From contig CAYWKM010000019.1 of assembly GCA_964459165.1 (NCBI GenBank), forward strand, positions 1 through 31,277: 31,277 nucleotides of DNA. The letters are read 5' to 3'. The position numbers and the translations under genes are program-made. The notes beneath the pieces are model-generated. The model was not told where the DNA came from and did no database searches. It saw only the letters and a list, made by a program, of their open reading frames with translations. How positions within the stretch are numbered: position 1 is the first letter of the stretch; every line of letters begins with the position of its first letter. This document shows positions 23,080-30,730 of the stretch, piece by piece. The stretch comes from RGIG4074 sp964459165 (lineage in GTDB: Bacteria > Bacillota > Clostridia > Christensenellales > Borkfalkiaceae).

Positions 23080-24423
23080 ATGGGTATTAAATTTTTTGAA
23101 AACGTCAAAAGTTTTTATATCATCGGAATCGGCGGGGTGAGTATGAGCGCGTTGGCGGAATTTTTATTAAAAAAAGGCTATCGGGTGAAAGGCAGCGATA
23201 TTTTTTTCAACGAGAGAACGAAGCGGCTGAAGGATATGGGAGTGGAAATATATGACGTTCAACGGGGAGAGAACGTTTCCGACGAGGAGGTCGTTCTTTT
23301 TACGAGCGCGGTAACCGACGAAAACGAGGAGCTTATCGCGGCGAAAAGAGCGGATAAACTCATTTTTTCCCGTTCGGAATTTTTGAATCTTGTCGGTAAG
23401 AATTTCGCGCATACCGTTTATGTCGCGGGGAGTCACGGCAAAACGACGACGACTTGCATGCTGGCTCATATTTTTGCGGCGGCGGATAAGAACTTTTGCG
23501 CGCATATCGGCGGCGACGATTCGGAATTCGGAAATTTCGTTTATCGGGGAGACGATTTTTTCATCAGCGAAGCCTGCGAATATCGGAAAAATTTAAATTT
23601 CCTGCGGGGAGAAACGGTGGTTTTGCTCAATTCCGACGCGGACCATATGGAATGCTATAAAAATAAAGAAGAGCTCGAAGCGACCTTTTATTCCTTTCTC
23701 TCGTCTGCGGAAAACAAAGTGGCTTGTCGAAATTCCGGCTTGCCTTTTTTGCCGTCGAACGTCGTCGATTACGCTTACGATAAAGGCTGTTATTATGCGG
23801 AAAACATTTCCTCCGAAGGGGAAATTTATTCTTTCGATATTATAGAACGAGATGAATTTCTCTGTCGGGTAAAATTAAATCTCGTCGGGTATCATAATAT
23901 TTTAAACGCCCTCGCCGCTTGCGCGGCGGCGAGGATTTACGGGATCGGCGGAGAAGAAATCCGACGGGGATTAGAAGCCTTTCGCGGCGTAAAACGGCGA
24001 TTTGAGCGAATCGGAAGCTTTCACGGAGCGGACGTCGTTTGCGATTACGCGCATCATCCGAGGGAAATCGCGGCGGTTTTCTCTTCCGCAAAGAAGCTCG
24101 CGAAGGGTAAAATTTTTCTCATCTTTCAGCCGCATACCTATTCCCGAACCAAATATTTCATGAAAGATTTTGTCGTCGCTTTGTCCTCGGCGGAAAATCT
24201 TCTCGTTTATCGGACCTATCCCGCTCGGGAGGAATTTGACGAAGGGGGCAGCGCGCTGCGTCTCGCGGAAAATATAGAATTCGCTCGTTATGCCGAAAGC
24301 CCTGCGGACGTCCGCGCTTTTTTGCAACCGGCGGAAGAGGGGGATCTCGTCCTCGCCCTCGGCGCGGGGGATATCTATGAAATCATGAAGGAGGTCGTCG
24401 GCTTACGGAAAGAGAGCGATTGA
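23080..24423 (+). CDS. murC: UDP-N-acetylmuramate-L-alanine ligase MurC
   Basis: MurC adds L-alanine to UDP-MurNAc, the step before MurD. Motifs appear in order: SFYIIGIGGVSMSALAEFLL (N-terminal Rossmann), AGSHGKTTTT (P-loop, near residues 117-126), EACEYRKNLNFL, VGYHNILNALAACAAA, VCDYAHHPREI and FQPHTYSRTK. At 447 aa its length is normal. No ribosome binding site precedes the ATG. A TAAAAT hexamer lies 8 bases before it, so the message could be leaderless, or the gene could be translated by read-through coupling from the methyltransferase 53 bases upstream. A terminator follows. murB and murG are not next to it. Confidence 0.96.
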   Translation: MGIKFFENVKSFYIIGIGGVSMSALAEFLLKKGYRVKGSDIFFNERTKRLKDMGVEIYDVQRGENVSDEEVVLFTSAVTDENEELIAAKRADKLIFSRSEFLNLVGKNFAHTVYVAGSHGKTTTTCMLAHIFAAADKNFCAHIGGDDSEFGNFVYRGDDFFISEACEYRKNLNFLRGETVVLLNSDADHMECYKNKEELEATFYSFLSSAENKVACRNSGLPFLPSNVVDYAYDKGCYYAENISSEGEIYSFDIIERDEFLCRVKLNLVGYHNILNALAACAAARIYGIGGEEIRRGLEAFRGVKRRFERIGSFHGADVVCDYAHHPREIAAVFSSAKKLAKGKIFLIFQPHTYSRTKYFMKDFVVALSSAENLLVYRTYPAREEFDEGGSALRLAENIEFARYAESPADVRAFLQPAEEGDLVLALGAGDIYEIMKEVVGLRKESD

Positions 24424-24444
24424 CCGCCTGAAAGAAAAAGGATA

Positions 24445-24481
24445 AAAACTCAGTCGAAGCCTTGCGCTCCGACTGAGTTTT
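24445..24481 (+). terminator. Intrinsic terminator after murC
   Basis: AAAACTCAGTCG (24445-24456) pairs with CGACTGAGTTTT (24470-24481) over 12 bp. The outer A-T pairs serve as the U run, so it may work on both strands. Confidence 0.8.
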
Positions 24482-24485
24482 ATGT

Positions 24486-24581
24486 CTTGAATCGGCAAAT
24501 CAAACGCAGCGCGATACCGCAAAAGACGTTCAAGCTTTCCGGTCTGAACGTTGAAGGGCGCGTTCGTTTGGCCGATTCAAG
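24486..24581. repeat. Nested imperfect inverted repeat, candidate structured RNA
   Basis: CTTGAATCGGC (24486-24496) pairs perfectly with 24571-24581. Inside it CAAACG (24501-24506) pairs with CGTTTG (24565-24570) and CGCG (24510-24513) with CGCG (24559-24562). The apical ACGTTCA (24526-24532) pairs with TGAACGT (24545-24551). Together they give a 96-base rod with internal loops. It starts five bases after the murC terminator. From 24582 to 24746 I see no gene or signal. Confidence 0.55.
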
Positions 24582-24746
24582 AAACGTCGCGGCTTCTTCT
24601 TCGTATTTGATTTCGTCGAATCGTTCGTCTCTTTTGGCAAATTTCGATGGATTCTTTGGGAGGCAAAGCTTTCCCGATGGTCGCCCGCGTTTCAGAAGGG
24701 AACGGACGAAAATTTTCGAACGGGAGCGTCGACGGAATGATTAAAG

Positions 24747-24775
24747 TTGACAGAATGATTAAAATAGAGTAAAAT
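24747..24775 (+). promoter_or_regulatory. Promoter of the small lipoprotein gene
   Basis: TTGACA (24747-24752), 17 bases, TAAAAT (24770-24775). The 11-mer GAATGATTAAA occurs at 24735-24745 and again at 24753-24763, 18 bases apart, around the -35 element, and might be a regulator site. The leader is about 83 bases. Confidence 0.75.
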
Positions 24776-24864
24776 AGTTTTGTTGCGAACGCTTGCTTTC
24801 GCGCATAAGCGAAGGGGCGGAGGAAGCGCGGCTTTTAAGAAGCGCAAAGAGGGAGGGATTCCGA

Positions 24865-25353
24865 GTGAAAAAGCTTATTCTTTGTCTTTTGCTCGCGGCG
24901 TGTATCACGGCGGCGTTTTCCGCCTGTGCGAAAGAGGAGTCGCCCGTCGATTATTTTCCTTTTCGATTAGAGCCGGAGACGGTTTTGGGAACTTCCGATA
25001 ACGCCTATCGCTACAACAGCGGACGGGACGAGAGCGACGAGGCGTTTTGGAACGAAGAATTTACGCTGAATACCTTTGCGGAATACGAGGAGACGGGCGT
25101 CGATATCGGATATAAGGAGCGCTTTTTTAAGGATAACGCTCTCCTCCTTATTTTGAGAAGGGCGTATGCGTCGGAGGAATTGAAATTTTCCGATATCCTG
25201 ATTTACGAAAAGGACGTCTATCCCGTTTTGGAAAGAAATTTGATCGAATTCGATTCTTCTGTCGAGGAAGAGGAAATTCATTATATTTTCTATGTGGAGA
25301 TTCCCGACGATTCCGGCTACGCCTTAAAGGAAATCGTCAATCGCTTCAAGTGA
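24865..25353 (+). CDS. Small predicted lipoprotein of unknown function (162 aa)
   Basis: The signal MKKLILCLLLAACITAAFSA is followed by Cys21 (lipobox FSAC), so the protein should be lipid-anchored outside the membrane. The mature part is acidic (many Glu and Asp) with alternating hydrophobic strands, and I recognise no family. I choose the GTG at 24865 because GGGAGGGAT lies just upstream and it gives a proper signal peptide. The frame opens at 24793 but would add a charged segment before the signal. Base composition matches the core genes. T7 at 25361-25367 after a short CTTC/GAAG dyad overlapping the stop may be a weak terminator. Confidence 0.75.
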   Translation: MKKLILCLLLAACITAAFSACAKEESPVDYFPFRLEPETVLGTSDNAYRYNSGRDESDEAFWNEEFTLNTFAEYEETGVDIGYKERFFKDNALLLILRRAYASEELKFSDILIYEKDVYPVLERNLIEFDSSVEEEEIHYIFYVEIPDDSGYALKEIVNRFK

Positions 25354-25478
25354 GCGGAAGTTTTTTTGTTTCAATGGCGCCGTGAAGGGTCTGTGTCGAC
25401 AAATTCCCGCGCCCGGTGAAAGGCTTTTGCGAAAAAGACAATAAAGGAGCTTTTCAAGATTGCCTGTTACGGATAAAG

Positions 25479-25517
25479 AGCGACCGCAGGAGGGGAAGAA
25501 TCCGACGGGCGGTCGCT
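25479..25517 (+). promoter_or_regulatory. Leader hairpin upstream of the radical SAM gene
   Basis: AGCGACCGC (25479-25487) pairs perfectly with GCGGTCGCT (25509-25517). The 21-base loop contains AGGAGGGG. It ends 27 bases before the start codon. There is no U tract after it, so it is more likely a leader or mRNA-stability structure than a terminator. Confidence 0.4.
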
Positions 25518-25544
25518 GCGGAAAAAATCGAATGGGAGAGCTGT

Positions 25545-26141
25545 ATGGATACGCACGTATATCAAATCGGAAACAATTTATACGTCAACCTGACGAATCG
25601 TTGTTCGAACCGCTGTACCTTTTGCGTCAGAGATCAGAACGCCGTATACGAAGGGTATTCCCTTTGGTTGAAGGACGGGGAGCCGAGCGTTCGACAGGTC
25701 GTCGAGGAAATGGGCGATCCCGCAAGGTACGACGAAATTGTATTTTGCGGTTACGGCGAACCCACCTATCGGCTGTCCGCAATTTTGGAGCTTTGCGATT
25801 TTATTCATGAGCGCGGCGGCAGGACTCGGTTGAATACGAACGGGCACGGCAACGCCGTCAACGGGAGGGATATCTCGTCGGAGCTTTCAGGGCGGCTGGA
25901 CGGAGTAAATATTTCTCTCAACGCGCCCGACGAAGAGAGCTACCGCTCGGTCTGCCGTCCGCAGATCAAAGACGCTTTTTCCTCCGTGCTGGAATTTGCA
26001 AAGAGCTGCAAAGCCGCCGGCGTTCCCTGTTGGTTTTCCGTCGTGGACTGCGTCGGCGAAGAGCAATTGGAAGGATGTCGGAAGCTCGCCGAGGAAATCG
26101 GTCTTCCTCTTCGCGTGCGCAAATATATCGACAATCGATAA
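25545..26141 (+). CDS. Short radical SAM protein, TatD-associated type
   Basis: Radical SAM enzymes bind a 4Fe-4S cluster and split SAM to start radical chemistry. The cluster motif here is NRCSNRCTFCVRD (Cys20, Cys24, Cys27), directly after a short strand (LYVNLTNRC). FCGYGEPTYRL matches the SAM-binding GGE-like motif, and TRLNTNGHGN and GVNISLNAPDEESY match the later strands. This N-terminus and the length near 200 aa fit the family named TatD-associated radical SAM protein. No tatD gene is in the window and the substrate is unknown. The ATG at 25545 follows GGGAGAG; the longer frame from 25416 has no family match. It may share the 24747 promoter. Confidence 0.85.
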   Translation: MDTHVYQIGNNLYVNLTNRCSNRCTFCVRDQNAVYEGYSLWLKDGEPSVRQVVEEMGDPARYDEIVFCGYGEPTYRLSAILELCDFIHERGGRTRLNTNGHGNAVNGRDISSELSGRLDGVNISLNAPDEESYRSVCRPQIKDAFSSVLEFAKSCKAAGVPCWFSVVDCVGEEQLEGCRKLAEEIGLPLRVRKYIDNR

Positions 26142-26454
26142 GTCGGAACAAACGCCGCTCGGTCGATTTTTACGCGACGTTCCGAGGACGCGTCGGCGAC
26201 CTTTCCACGCGAGTTTTCGATAAAATTGATTTTTCAAACGTCGAAGCTTCAAAGGGAACGGCTCGATCTCTCCGAGCGATTTTGAAGCCGCTGTTTCGAT
26301 ATCGCCGCCTTCGCGATATTCCTGCGCTTTCCGATGAACGGAGAATTTTGCGGCGTTCGCCTTTTGTGATATCGATTTTGTCCTATCACGGAAGCGGAGG
26401 CAGAAAAATACGATAAAACGTTTTTCGTTAAAAATATAAAAATAGAGGTCAAAC
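26142..26454. other. Gap between the radical SAM and malic enzyme genes, no gene found
   Basis: No credible coding frame is seen. Weak dyads are present: GCTCG and CGAGC (about 26262-26278, followed by GATTTTG), and GATATCGC with GCGATATT around 26299-26320. The first might be a weak terminator for the radical SAM gene. The last 40 bases are AT-rich and probably hold the malic enzyme promoter, but no clear -35/-10 pair was found. Confidence 0.4.
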
Positions 26455-27630
26455 ATGAATTACAGAGAAGAATCGTTAAAGAGACACGGCGAATGGAAGG
26501 GAAAGATCGAGACGAAGGTTCGCGTTCCGGTGGATAGCAGAGAGGATTTATCGCTCGCCTACACGCCGGGCGTAGCCGAACCCTGCTTGGCGATCCATAA
26601 AGACGTGGAAAAGAGCTTCGAGCTCACCCGCCGTTGGAATACCGTGCCCGTGATTACCGACGGCACCGCAGTCCTCGGGCTCGGAGATATCGGACCGGAA
26701 GCGGGTATGCCCGTCATGGAGGGCAAATGCGCTCTCTTCAAGGCGTACGGAAACGTAGACGCGTTTCCTCTGTGCATCGCGAGCAAGGATACGGAGGAGA
26801 TTATCCGCACGATCGAGCTTTTAGCGGGTTCGTTCGGCGGCGTGAATTTGGAGGATATCTCCGCGCCGCGCTGCTTTGAAATCGAGACGAGGCTGAAAGC
26901 CGATCTGAATATTCCCGTGTTCCACGACGACCAGCACGGCACGGCGATCGTCACGGCGGCCGCGCTTCTGAACGCATTGAAGCTCGTGGGGAAGAAGCTC
27001 GACGAGATCAGGGTCGTCGTCAACGGCGCAGGCGCGGCGGGAATCGCCATCGGGCGGTTTTTGACGTCGTTCGGCGTACGGGACGTAATCATGTGCGCAA
27101 GCCGCGGCATTATCTGCGAGGGCGACGCGTCAATCAATCCCGCTCAGCAGGAGATCGCCAAGATCACGAATCGCCGTAAAATGACGGGAAAGCTTGCCGA
27201 CGCGATGAAGGGAGCGGACGTTTTTATCGGCGTTTCCGTCGCCGATTGCGTGACGAAGGAGATGGCGGCTTCCATGGCGGACAAGTCCATTTTGTTCACT
27301 TGCGCGAATCCCGTTCCCGAAATCAATCCCAAGGCCGCTTTGGAGGCGGGCGCGTATATCGTCGGCACGGGGTCTTCCGAGTATCCCAACCAGATCAATA
27401 ACGTGCTCGTATTTCCCGGGCTCTTCCGCGGCGCGCTCGACGTGAGGGCGACGACGGTCAATACCGAAATGATGACGGCCGCGGCGAGAGGAATCGCCTC
27501 CTGCGTTTCGGATGAAGAATTGAGACCCGATTATATTCTTCCTTACGCCTACGACAGGCGTTCGCACGAAGCCGTCGCAAGGGCGGTCGCCGAGGCGGCG
27601 ATAAGGACGGGCGTAGCGAAGCTCCGATAA
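26455..27630 (+). CDS. NAD(P)-dependent malic enzyme
   Basis: The enzyme converts malate to pyruvate and CO2 with reduction of NAD(P). It is the short bacterial form (391 aa). The active-site segment LAYTPGVAEPC (near residue 34), DGTAVLGLGDIGPEAGMPVM, FPLCIASKD, VFHDDQHGTAIVTAAALLNA (metal-binding Asp residues, near 160), and the Rossmann motif VVVNGAGAAGIAIGRFL (near 188) are all intact. The later FTCANPVPEINP and YPNQINNVLVFPGLFRGALD are typical too. Cofactor preference cannot be decided reliably. The ATG follows AGAGGT. It stands alone, with no lactate or citrate genes beside it. Confidence 0.95.
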   Translation: MNYREESLKRHGEWKGKIETKVRVPVDSREDLSLAYTPGVAEPCLAIHKDVEKSFELTRRWNTVPVITDGTAVLGLGDIGPEAGMPVMEGKCALFKAYGNVDAFPLCIASKDTEEIIRTIELLAGSFGGVNLEDISAPRCFEIETRLKADLNIPVFHDDQHGTAIVTAAALLNALKLVGKKLDEIRVVVNGAGAAGIAIGRFLTSFGVRDVIMCASRGIICEGDASINPAQQEIAKITNRRKMTGKLADAMKGADVFIGVSVADCVTKEMAASMADKSILFTCANPVPEINPKAALEAGAYIVGTGSSEYPNQINNVLVFPGLFRGALDVRATTVNTEMMTAAARGIASCVSDEELRPDYILPYAYDRRSHEAVARAVAEAAIRTGVAKLR

Positions 27631-27716
27631 AACAGGTTAAGGAAAAAAACGAGTGAAAACCGCGTCGGCGCGCTCGGTTGAAGATATAAAAAATTAATAA
27701 ATTTTTAAAAAAGGTG

Positions 27717-27745
27717 TTGACATTTGCAGTAATTTATGATACGCT
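27717..27745 (+). promoter_or_regulatory. Possible promoter of the lectin-protease gene
   Basis: TTGACA (27717-27722) is exact. At 17 bases the -10 would be the poor TACGCT (27740-27745), while the better TATGAT (27735-27740) is only 12 bases away. Base composition drops sharply to AT-rich from about 27680 onward. Confidence 0.4.
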
Positions 27746-27780
27746 TCAAAAAATTAAATAAAAAAAGGGGTGTGTTTTTA

Positions 27781-29147
27781 TTGCTAAGGTATAATAAAAG
27801 AGCTTTGATTATTGTTAGTATTTGATTATTTCTATTTTTAGTCGTTATAATCTGCGATCCGATAATAAGCGTTAAAGCTTTTGAAAATATTAATTTATTG
27901 GCAACTGGCAATAATCAGTATGTTGACGACGGAATATATTATATAAAGAATAAACAGACGAATACTTATATGCAGATCGATAACAATGATTCCGGAAATA
28001 ATTTTGGAACAAACGGTGCGTTTATGGAATTATGGGGGTATTCTGGAAAAGATGAACAGCGTTGGAGATTTACGTATTTGAATAACGGTTACTATAAAAT
28101 AGAATCTGTTATAAGCGGAAAAGTTTTAGCCGTGAAAGCGGGAAATGAAAATGTTGACGGTGAAGCTTTAATTCAAGAAAACTATTCGGGCGCGACTCGC
28201 CAGCAGTGGAATTTAGAAAAATTGAGTACGAGTTATGTTTTAGGGCAAGATCGTCTGATTCTTACCGTCCGCCTAACGATTGGTGTATGTGCGCAGGTGC
28301 AAACGTACTTGGAATTTCTGCCGGTTTGAACGTAGAACAGCGCAGAAGATCAGATGATAGTGATTATAAAGACGAGTGGATTATAGAGTGCGATCAAATT
28401 AATATAGCATCATATTTTGATAAAGCGTTTAATTTGAGGTATGGCTCTTCGGTTATATACGATCTTTTGTCGGATATTAAAGACGTTTATTGGAAAGCTT
28501 TAAGTTTAAAAGTCAATTTTTTTGTTCCCGTATCAATCGTTTCAACTCCCGATAATTGTAAAATATATAATAGCGGCGGAGTGAATTCTTCTACTATAAA
28601 TAATATGTGTCCGGCTAATCCTTCTAAATCTTCTCCTTATTGTGTCTATTTTAATAGTAATAAAGCAAATAACGACGATTGTGAAAACTGTACGAGTTGG
28701 AAACAAATATATAGGGATTTTATAAATGTGTACCCTGGTTCAACGAAAACCGTGTCTATTCTTTTTACGGGAAATAAACTCTATGACGATAATGGAAGGG
28801 CTTATAACAGAAGTTTTTATTGGTATAACTATGGGATATCAGTTCAAGAAATTTATGATTCAACAGCCGATTCATATCATAAGAGAATGTTATCCTGCAT
28901 TGTTCATGAACTTGCGCATTTTTTAGGCGCTCCGGATCATTATCATGAAATGATTGAGGACTCTAAAGGGAATACATATTGTAGAGGCGGCGATATGTGT
29001 AATGAATGTAATGGTGTAAATGCAAGACCAGGATGGTGTCTTATGGATAGCGGTTGGCGTACCGATTTATTGAGTTGCGAAAATGATATGATTTTTTGTT
29101 CCGATTGCCTGGCAGACATAAGAAAAACTGTAATTTCTCGATATTAA
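27781..29147 (+). pseudogene. Secreted ricin-B-lectin plus metzincin-type zinc protease, broken by a stop and a frameshift
   Basis: Reading from a TTG at 27781 (GGGG ten bases upstream) gives a signal peptide LLRYNKRALIIVSI, then a TGA at 27823-27825, then LFLFLVVIICDPIISVKAFE. The same frame continues into a ricin-type lectin domain (about 27930-28230: DGIYYIKNKQTNTYMQID ... QRWRFTYLNNGYYKIESV ... RQQWNLE). Near 28236-28245 the homologous reading jumps to the -1 frame and runs to the TAA at 29145. That part has many cysteines, a zinc site HELAHFLGAPDH (28905-28940, HExxHxxGxxD/H) and a Met-turn-like CLMDSGW. The intact ancestor would be a secreted, sugar-binding protease of about 450 aa. AT-rich composition points to acquisition from elsewhere. 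TGA is a normal stop in this window. Two single-base errors in the assembly are the alternative. Confidence 0.75.
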
Positions 29148-29160
29148 AGGAGGTATTTTT

Positions 29161-29862
29161 ATGAAAAAGAAATTAGCTTGTATGATTCTTTCTTGTATTG
29201 CGTTGATTTGTTCTTTTGCATTCGCTTCATGCGATGAGAGCGGCGATGATGGCGACAAAGATTCCGACATAAGCCACGTCGCTCAGCCCTTGCATTTCGA
29301 TAGCGTGGAAGAAGCCGCTTCGTTTATTGAAAAAGGCGACGTATCCGATTGCTCCGGATATTTTATTCCGGATATAAAGGAGGCGTATGATAATATGCTT
29401 CAAGTTTTTGGTTACGACGGCTATGTATTGAAAGCAAGCAGCAGCGTCGCGGAAAGAATAAACGATATAGTCGTCTATCCCCAAGAAAAATACTGCGACG
29501 TAGGCGTTCAGTGTTGGTTCGATTATGACGGCGTCGATATCAGATTGATCGTTTATAGAATAGACGACGCTAAGGCTATCGATTTTGAAGCCGATTCCTC
29601 CGTGTCTTATAGAAAGGCAAGGTTTGATATAGAGAACAATGATTTTCATATCGAAGAAAAGAAAAACGTCAACGGCGAGGAAGTTAACGTATATTACGAC
29701 AGCGAGATGAATCCGAGAGACGACCTTCATATGATTTGTTTTATCGATCCCGTTCATTATATCGAAATGGTTGTTTTAAAATCGAGCGGAGATATCGATT
29801 ATCTGATCGATTTCTTTGAGACTTTAACGTTTGAAAAAATCAATTTTATTGAAAACTCGTAA
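29161..29862 (+). CDS. Predicted lipoprotein (233 aa) next to the lectin-protease gene
   Basis: The signal KKKLACMILSCIALICSFAF ends in FASC (Cys24), followed by a very acidic linker (DESGDDGDKDSD). The mature domain has two more cysteines and the pattern FDSVEEAASFIEKGDVSD, then strands such as CDVGVQCWFDYDGVDIRLIV and IDPVHYIEMVVLKSSGDIDY. I recognise no family with certainty. The overall form is that of small outer-surface binding domains. AAAGGAGG gives a strong ribosome binding site. It begins 13 bases after the protease stop and is probably cotranscribed with it. The frame is intact, in contrast to its broken neighbour, and it is ended by the terminator at 29949. Confidence 0.75.
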   Translation: MKKKLACMILSCIALICSFAFASCDESGDDGDKDSDISHVAQPLHFDSVEEAASFIEKGDVSDCSGYFIPDIKEAYDNMLQVFGYDGYVLKASSSVAERINDIVVYPQEKYCDVGVQCWFDYDGVDIRLIVYRIDDAKAIDFEADSSVSYRKARFDIENNDFHIEEKKNVNGEEVNVYYDSEMNPRDDLHMICFIDPVHYIEMVVLKSSGDIDYLIDFFETLTFEKINFIENS

Positions 29863-29948
29863 GGAATATACAGCAAGAAAAACTATAATTTCTCAAAGCT
29901 TGAAGCGAGTTCTGAAATTTGAACAAAATTTAAAGAAATTTATTTGAT

Positions 29949-29983
29949 AACGAGTTCTGTGTCCGACGGAACTCGTTCCTTTT
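29949..29983 (+). terminator. Intrinsic terminator after the lipoprotein gene
   Basis: AACGAGTTC (29949-29957) pairs perfectly with GAACTCGTT (29969-29977) and is followed by CCTTTTAATTT on the plus strand. Confidence 0.65.
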
Positions 29984-29987
29984 AATT

Positions 29988-30101
29988 TGAGGAAAGCTCT
30001 CTCGTTGGAGGCTTCGACGGAGGAACGGATATTCCCAAATTCGTCCTGCCTGCCTGTGAGATAATCTAAGGAACAATGAAAAAATCGGCGATCCGAATCA
30101 A
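29988..30101 (-). pseudogene. Decayed partial copy of the neighbouring XRE regulator gene
   Basis: On the minus strand this stretch encodes FFHCSLDYLTGRQDEFGNIR and SSVEASNERAFLKLKG, nearly the same as the middle of the intact regulator at 30359-30700. The upstream helix-turn-helix half is missing. A run of seven T (minus strand) in the intact gene is six here, which breaks the frame exactly where the two genes stop matching in translation. No start signal is present. It is the trace of a duplication followed by decay. Confidence 0.8.
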
Positions 30102-30132
30102 AGACCCCGCTATGAAAACTCATAACGAGGTC
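30100..30132 (-). terminator. Probable terminator on the minus strand
   Basis: On the minus strand GACCTCGTTATGA and TCATAGCGGGGTC form a 13-bp stem with two G-U pairs around a 4-base loop, followed by TTTGATT. On the plus strand the same pairs become A-C mismatches, so the minus orientation is favoured, downstream of the XRE gene. Confidence 0.5.
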
Positions 30133-30358
30133 GATTTTTCATTGTTTCAGAATAAATCCGAAGGCGAACCGAGCCGATATAGCAATAATATTAAGACTTC
30201 GTTCTCCTGTTTGTGCGCCGACAACCAATTCGGATAAAGGATATCTATCGCAAAACGGTAAAGCTCTAAATGCGGGGCGTCAAGCAAAGCTTTCTTTCAA
30301 TAATAACATGAGATTTCCTATTTCTATAATATTTCGCGGAGTAAAACGGCGGAAACCT
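30133..30358. other. Gap downstream of the XRE gene, nothing recognised
   Basis: No coding frame, promoter or clear structure could be supported here. With the pseudogene fragment it makes up the 29863-30358 interval that lacks an intact gene. Confidence 0.4.
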
Positions 30359-30700
30359 CTATTTTTCACCGGAATCCCCCTTGGCAAGATTCTGCACGAG
30401 CTTCACGGTCAGATCCTTGTTCTCAGGTTGAAGCTTGCGGAAGTTTTTTAATAAAGTCCGCTCCGCCTTGGAGACTTCGACGGAGGAATAAATATTCCCG
30501 AATTCGTCTTGCCTGCCCGTGAGATAATCTAAGGAACAATGAAAAAAATCGGCGATCCGAATCAACGCGTTATAGTCGGGCAGCCTGTTTAAATTCGTCC
30601 AGCCGATGACGGTCGTGTAGGGAATTCCGCTTTGTTCCGCAAATTGCTTTCGATTGAGCTCTTTTTCTTCCAATAAATCGTTAAATATTTCTATAAACAT
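30359..30700 (-). CDS. XRE/Cro-CI family transcriptional regulator (113 aa)
   Basis: The N-terminal half is a Cro/CI-type helix-turn-helix: FNDLLEEKELNRKQFAEQSG then IPYTTVIGWTNLNRLPD and ALIRIADFFHCSLDYLTGRQ (residues 5-68). The tail (70-113) is a Lys/Glu-rich helix probably used for dimerisation. I choose the ATG at 30698-30700 (MFIEIFND), because the frame's earlier start at 30727 would add nine residues reaching into the promoter. An extended -10 (TATGGTAAAAT) ends near 30718. The palindromes upstream, shared with a divergent promoter, are its likely binding sites. It resembles phage and element repressors, but no other phage gene is visible. Confidence 0.9.
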   Translation of the reverse strand: MFIEIFNDLLEEKELNRKQFAEQSGIPYTTVIGWTNLNRLPDYNALIRIADFFHCSLDYLTGRQDEFGNIYSSVEVSKAERTLLKNFRKLQPENKDLTVKLVQNLAKGDSGEK

Positions 30701-30730
30701 AGTTCTCTTATAAAATAATTTTACCATAAA

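Noticed and set aside
24487..24744. 85-codon open frame between murC and the small lipoprotein
   Set aside because: It has no ribosome binding site, is rich in Arg and Ser and overlaps the inverted repeat. The repeat explains the lack of stops better.
27823..27825. TGA read as tryptophan or selenocysteine in the lectin-protease gene
   Set aside because: TGA ends many intact genes here (mraZ, murE, murD, murA, potA), so it is a normal stop. No selenocysteine insertion structure is seen after it.
28236..28245. Programmed -1 frameshift in the lectin-protease gene
   Set aside because: The sequence around the shift (GTT TTA GGG) is not a slippery X-XXY-YYZ heptamer. A mutation or sequence error is simpler.
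29893..30123. A 76-codon minus-strand gene similar to the XRE regulator
   Set aside because: It lacks a start signal and the DNA-binding half and has a one-base deletion. It is listed as a pseudogene fragment instead.
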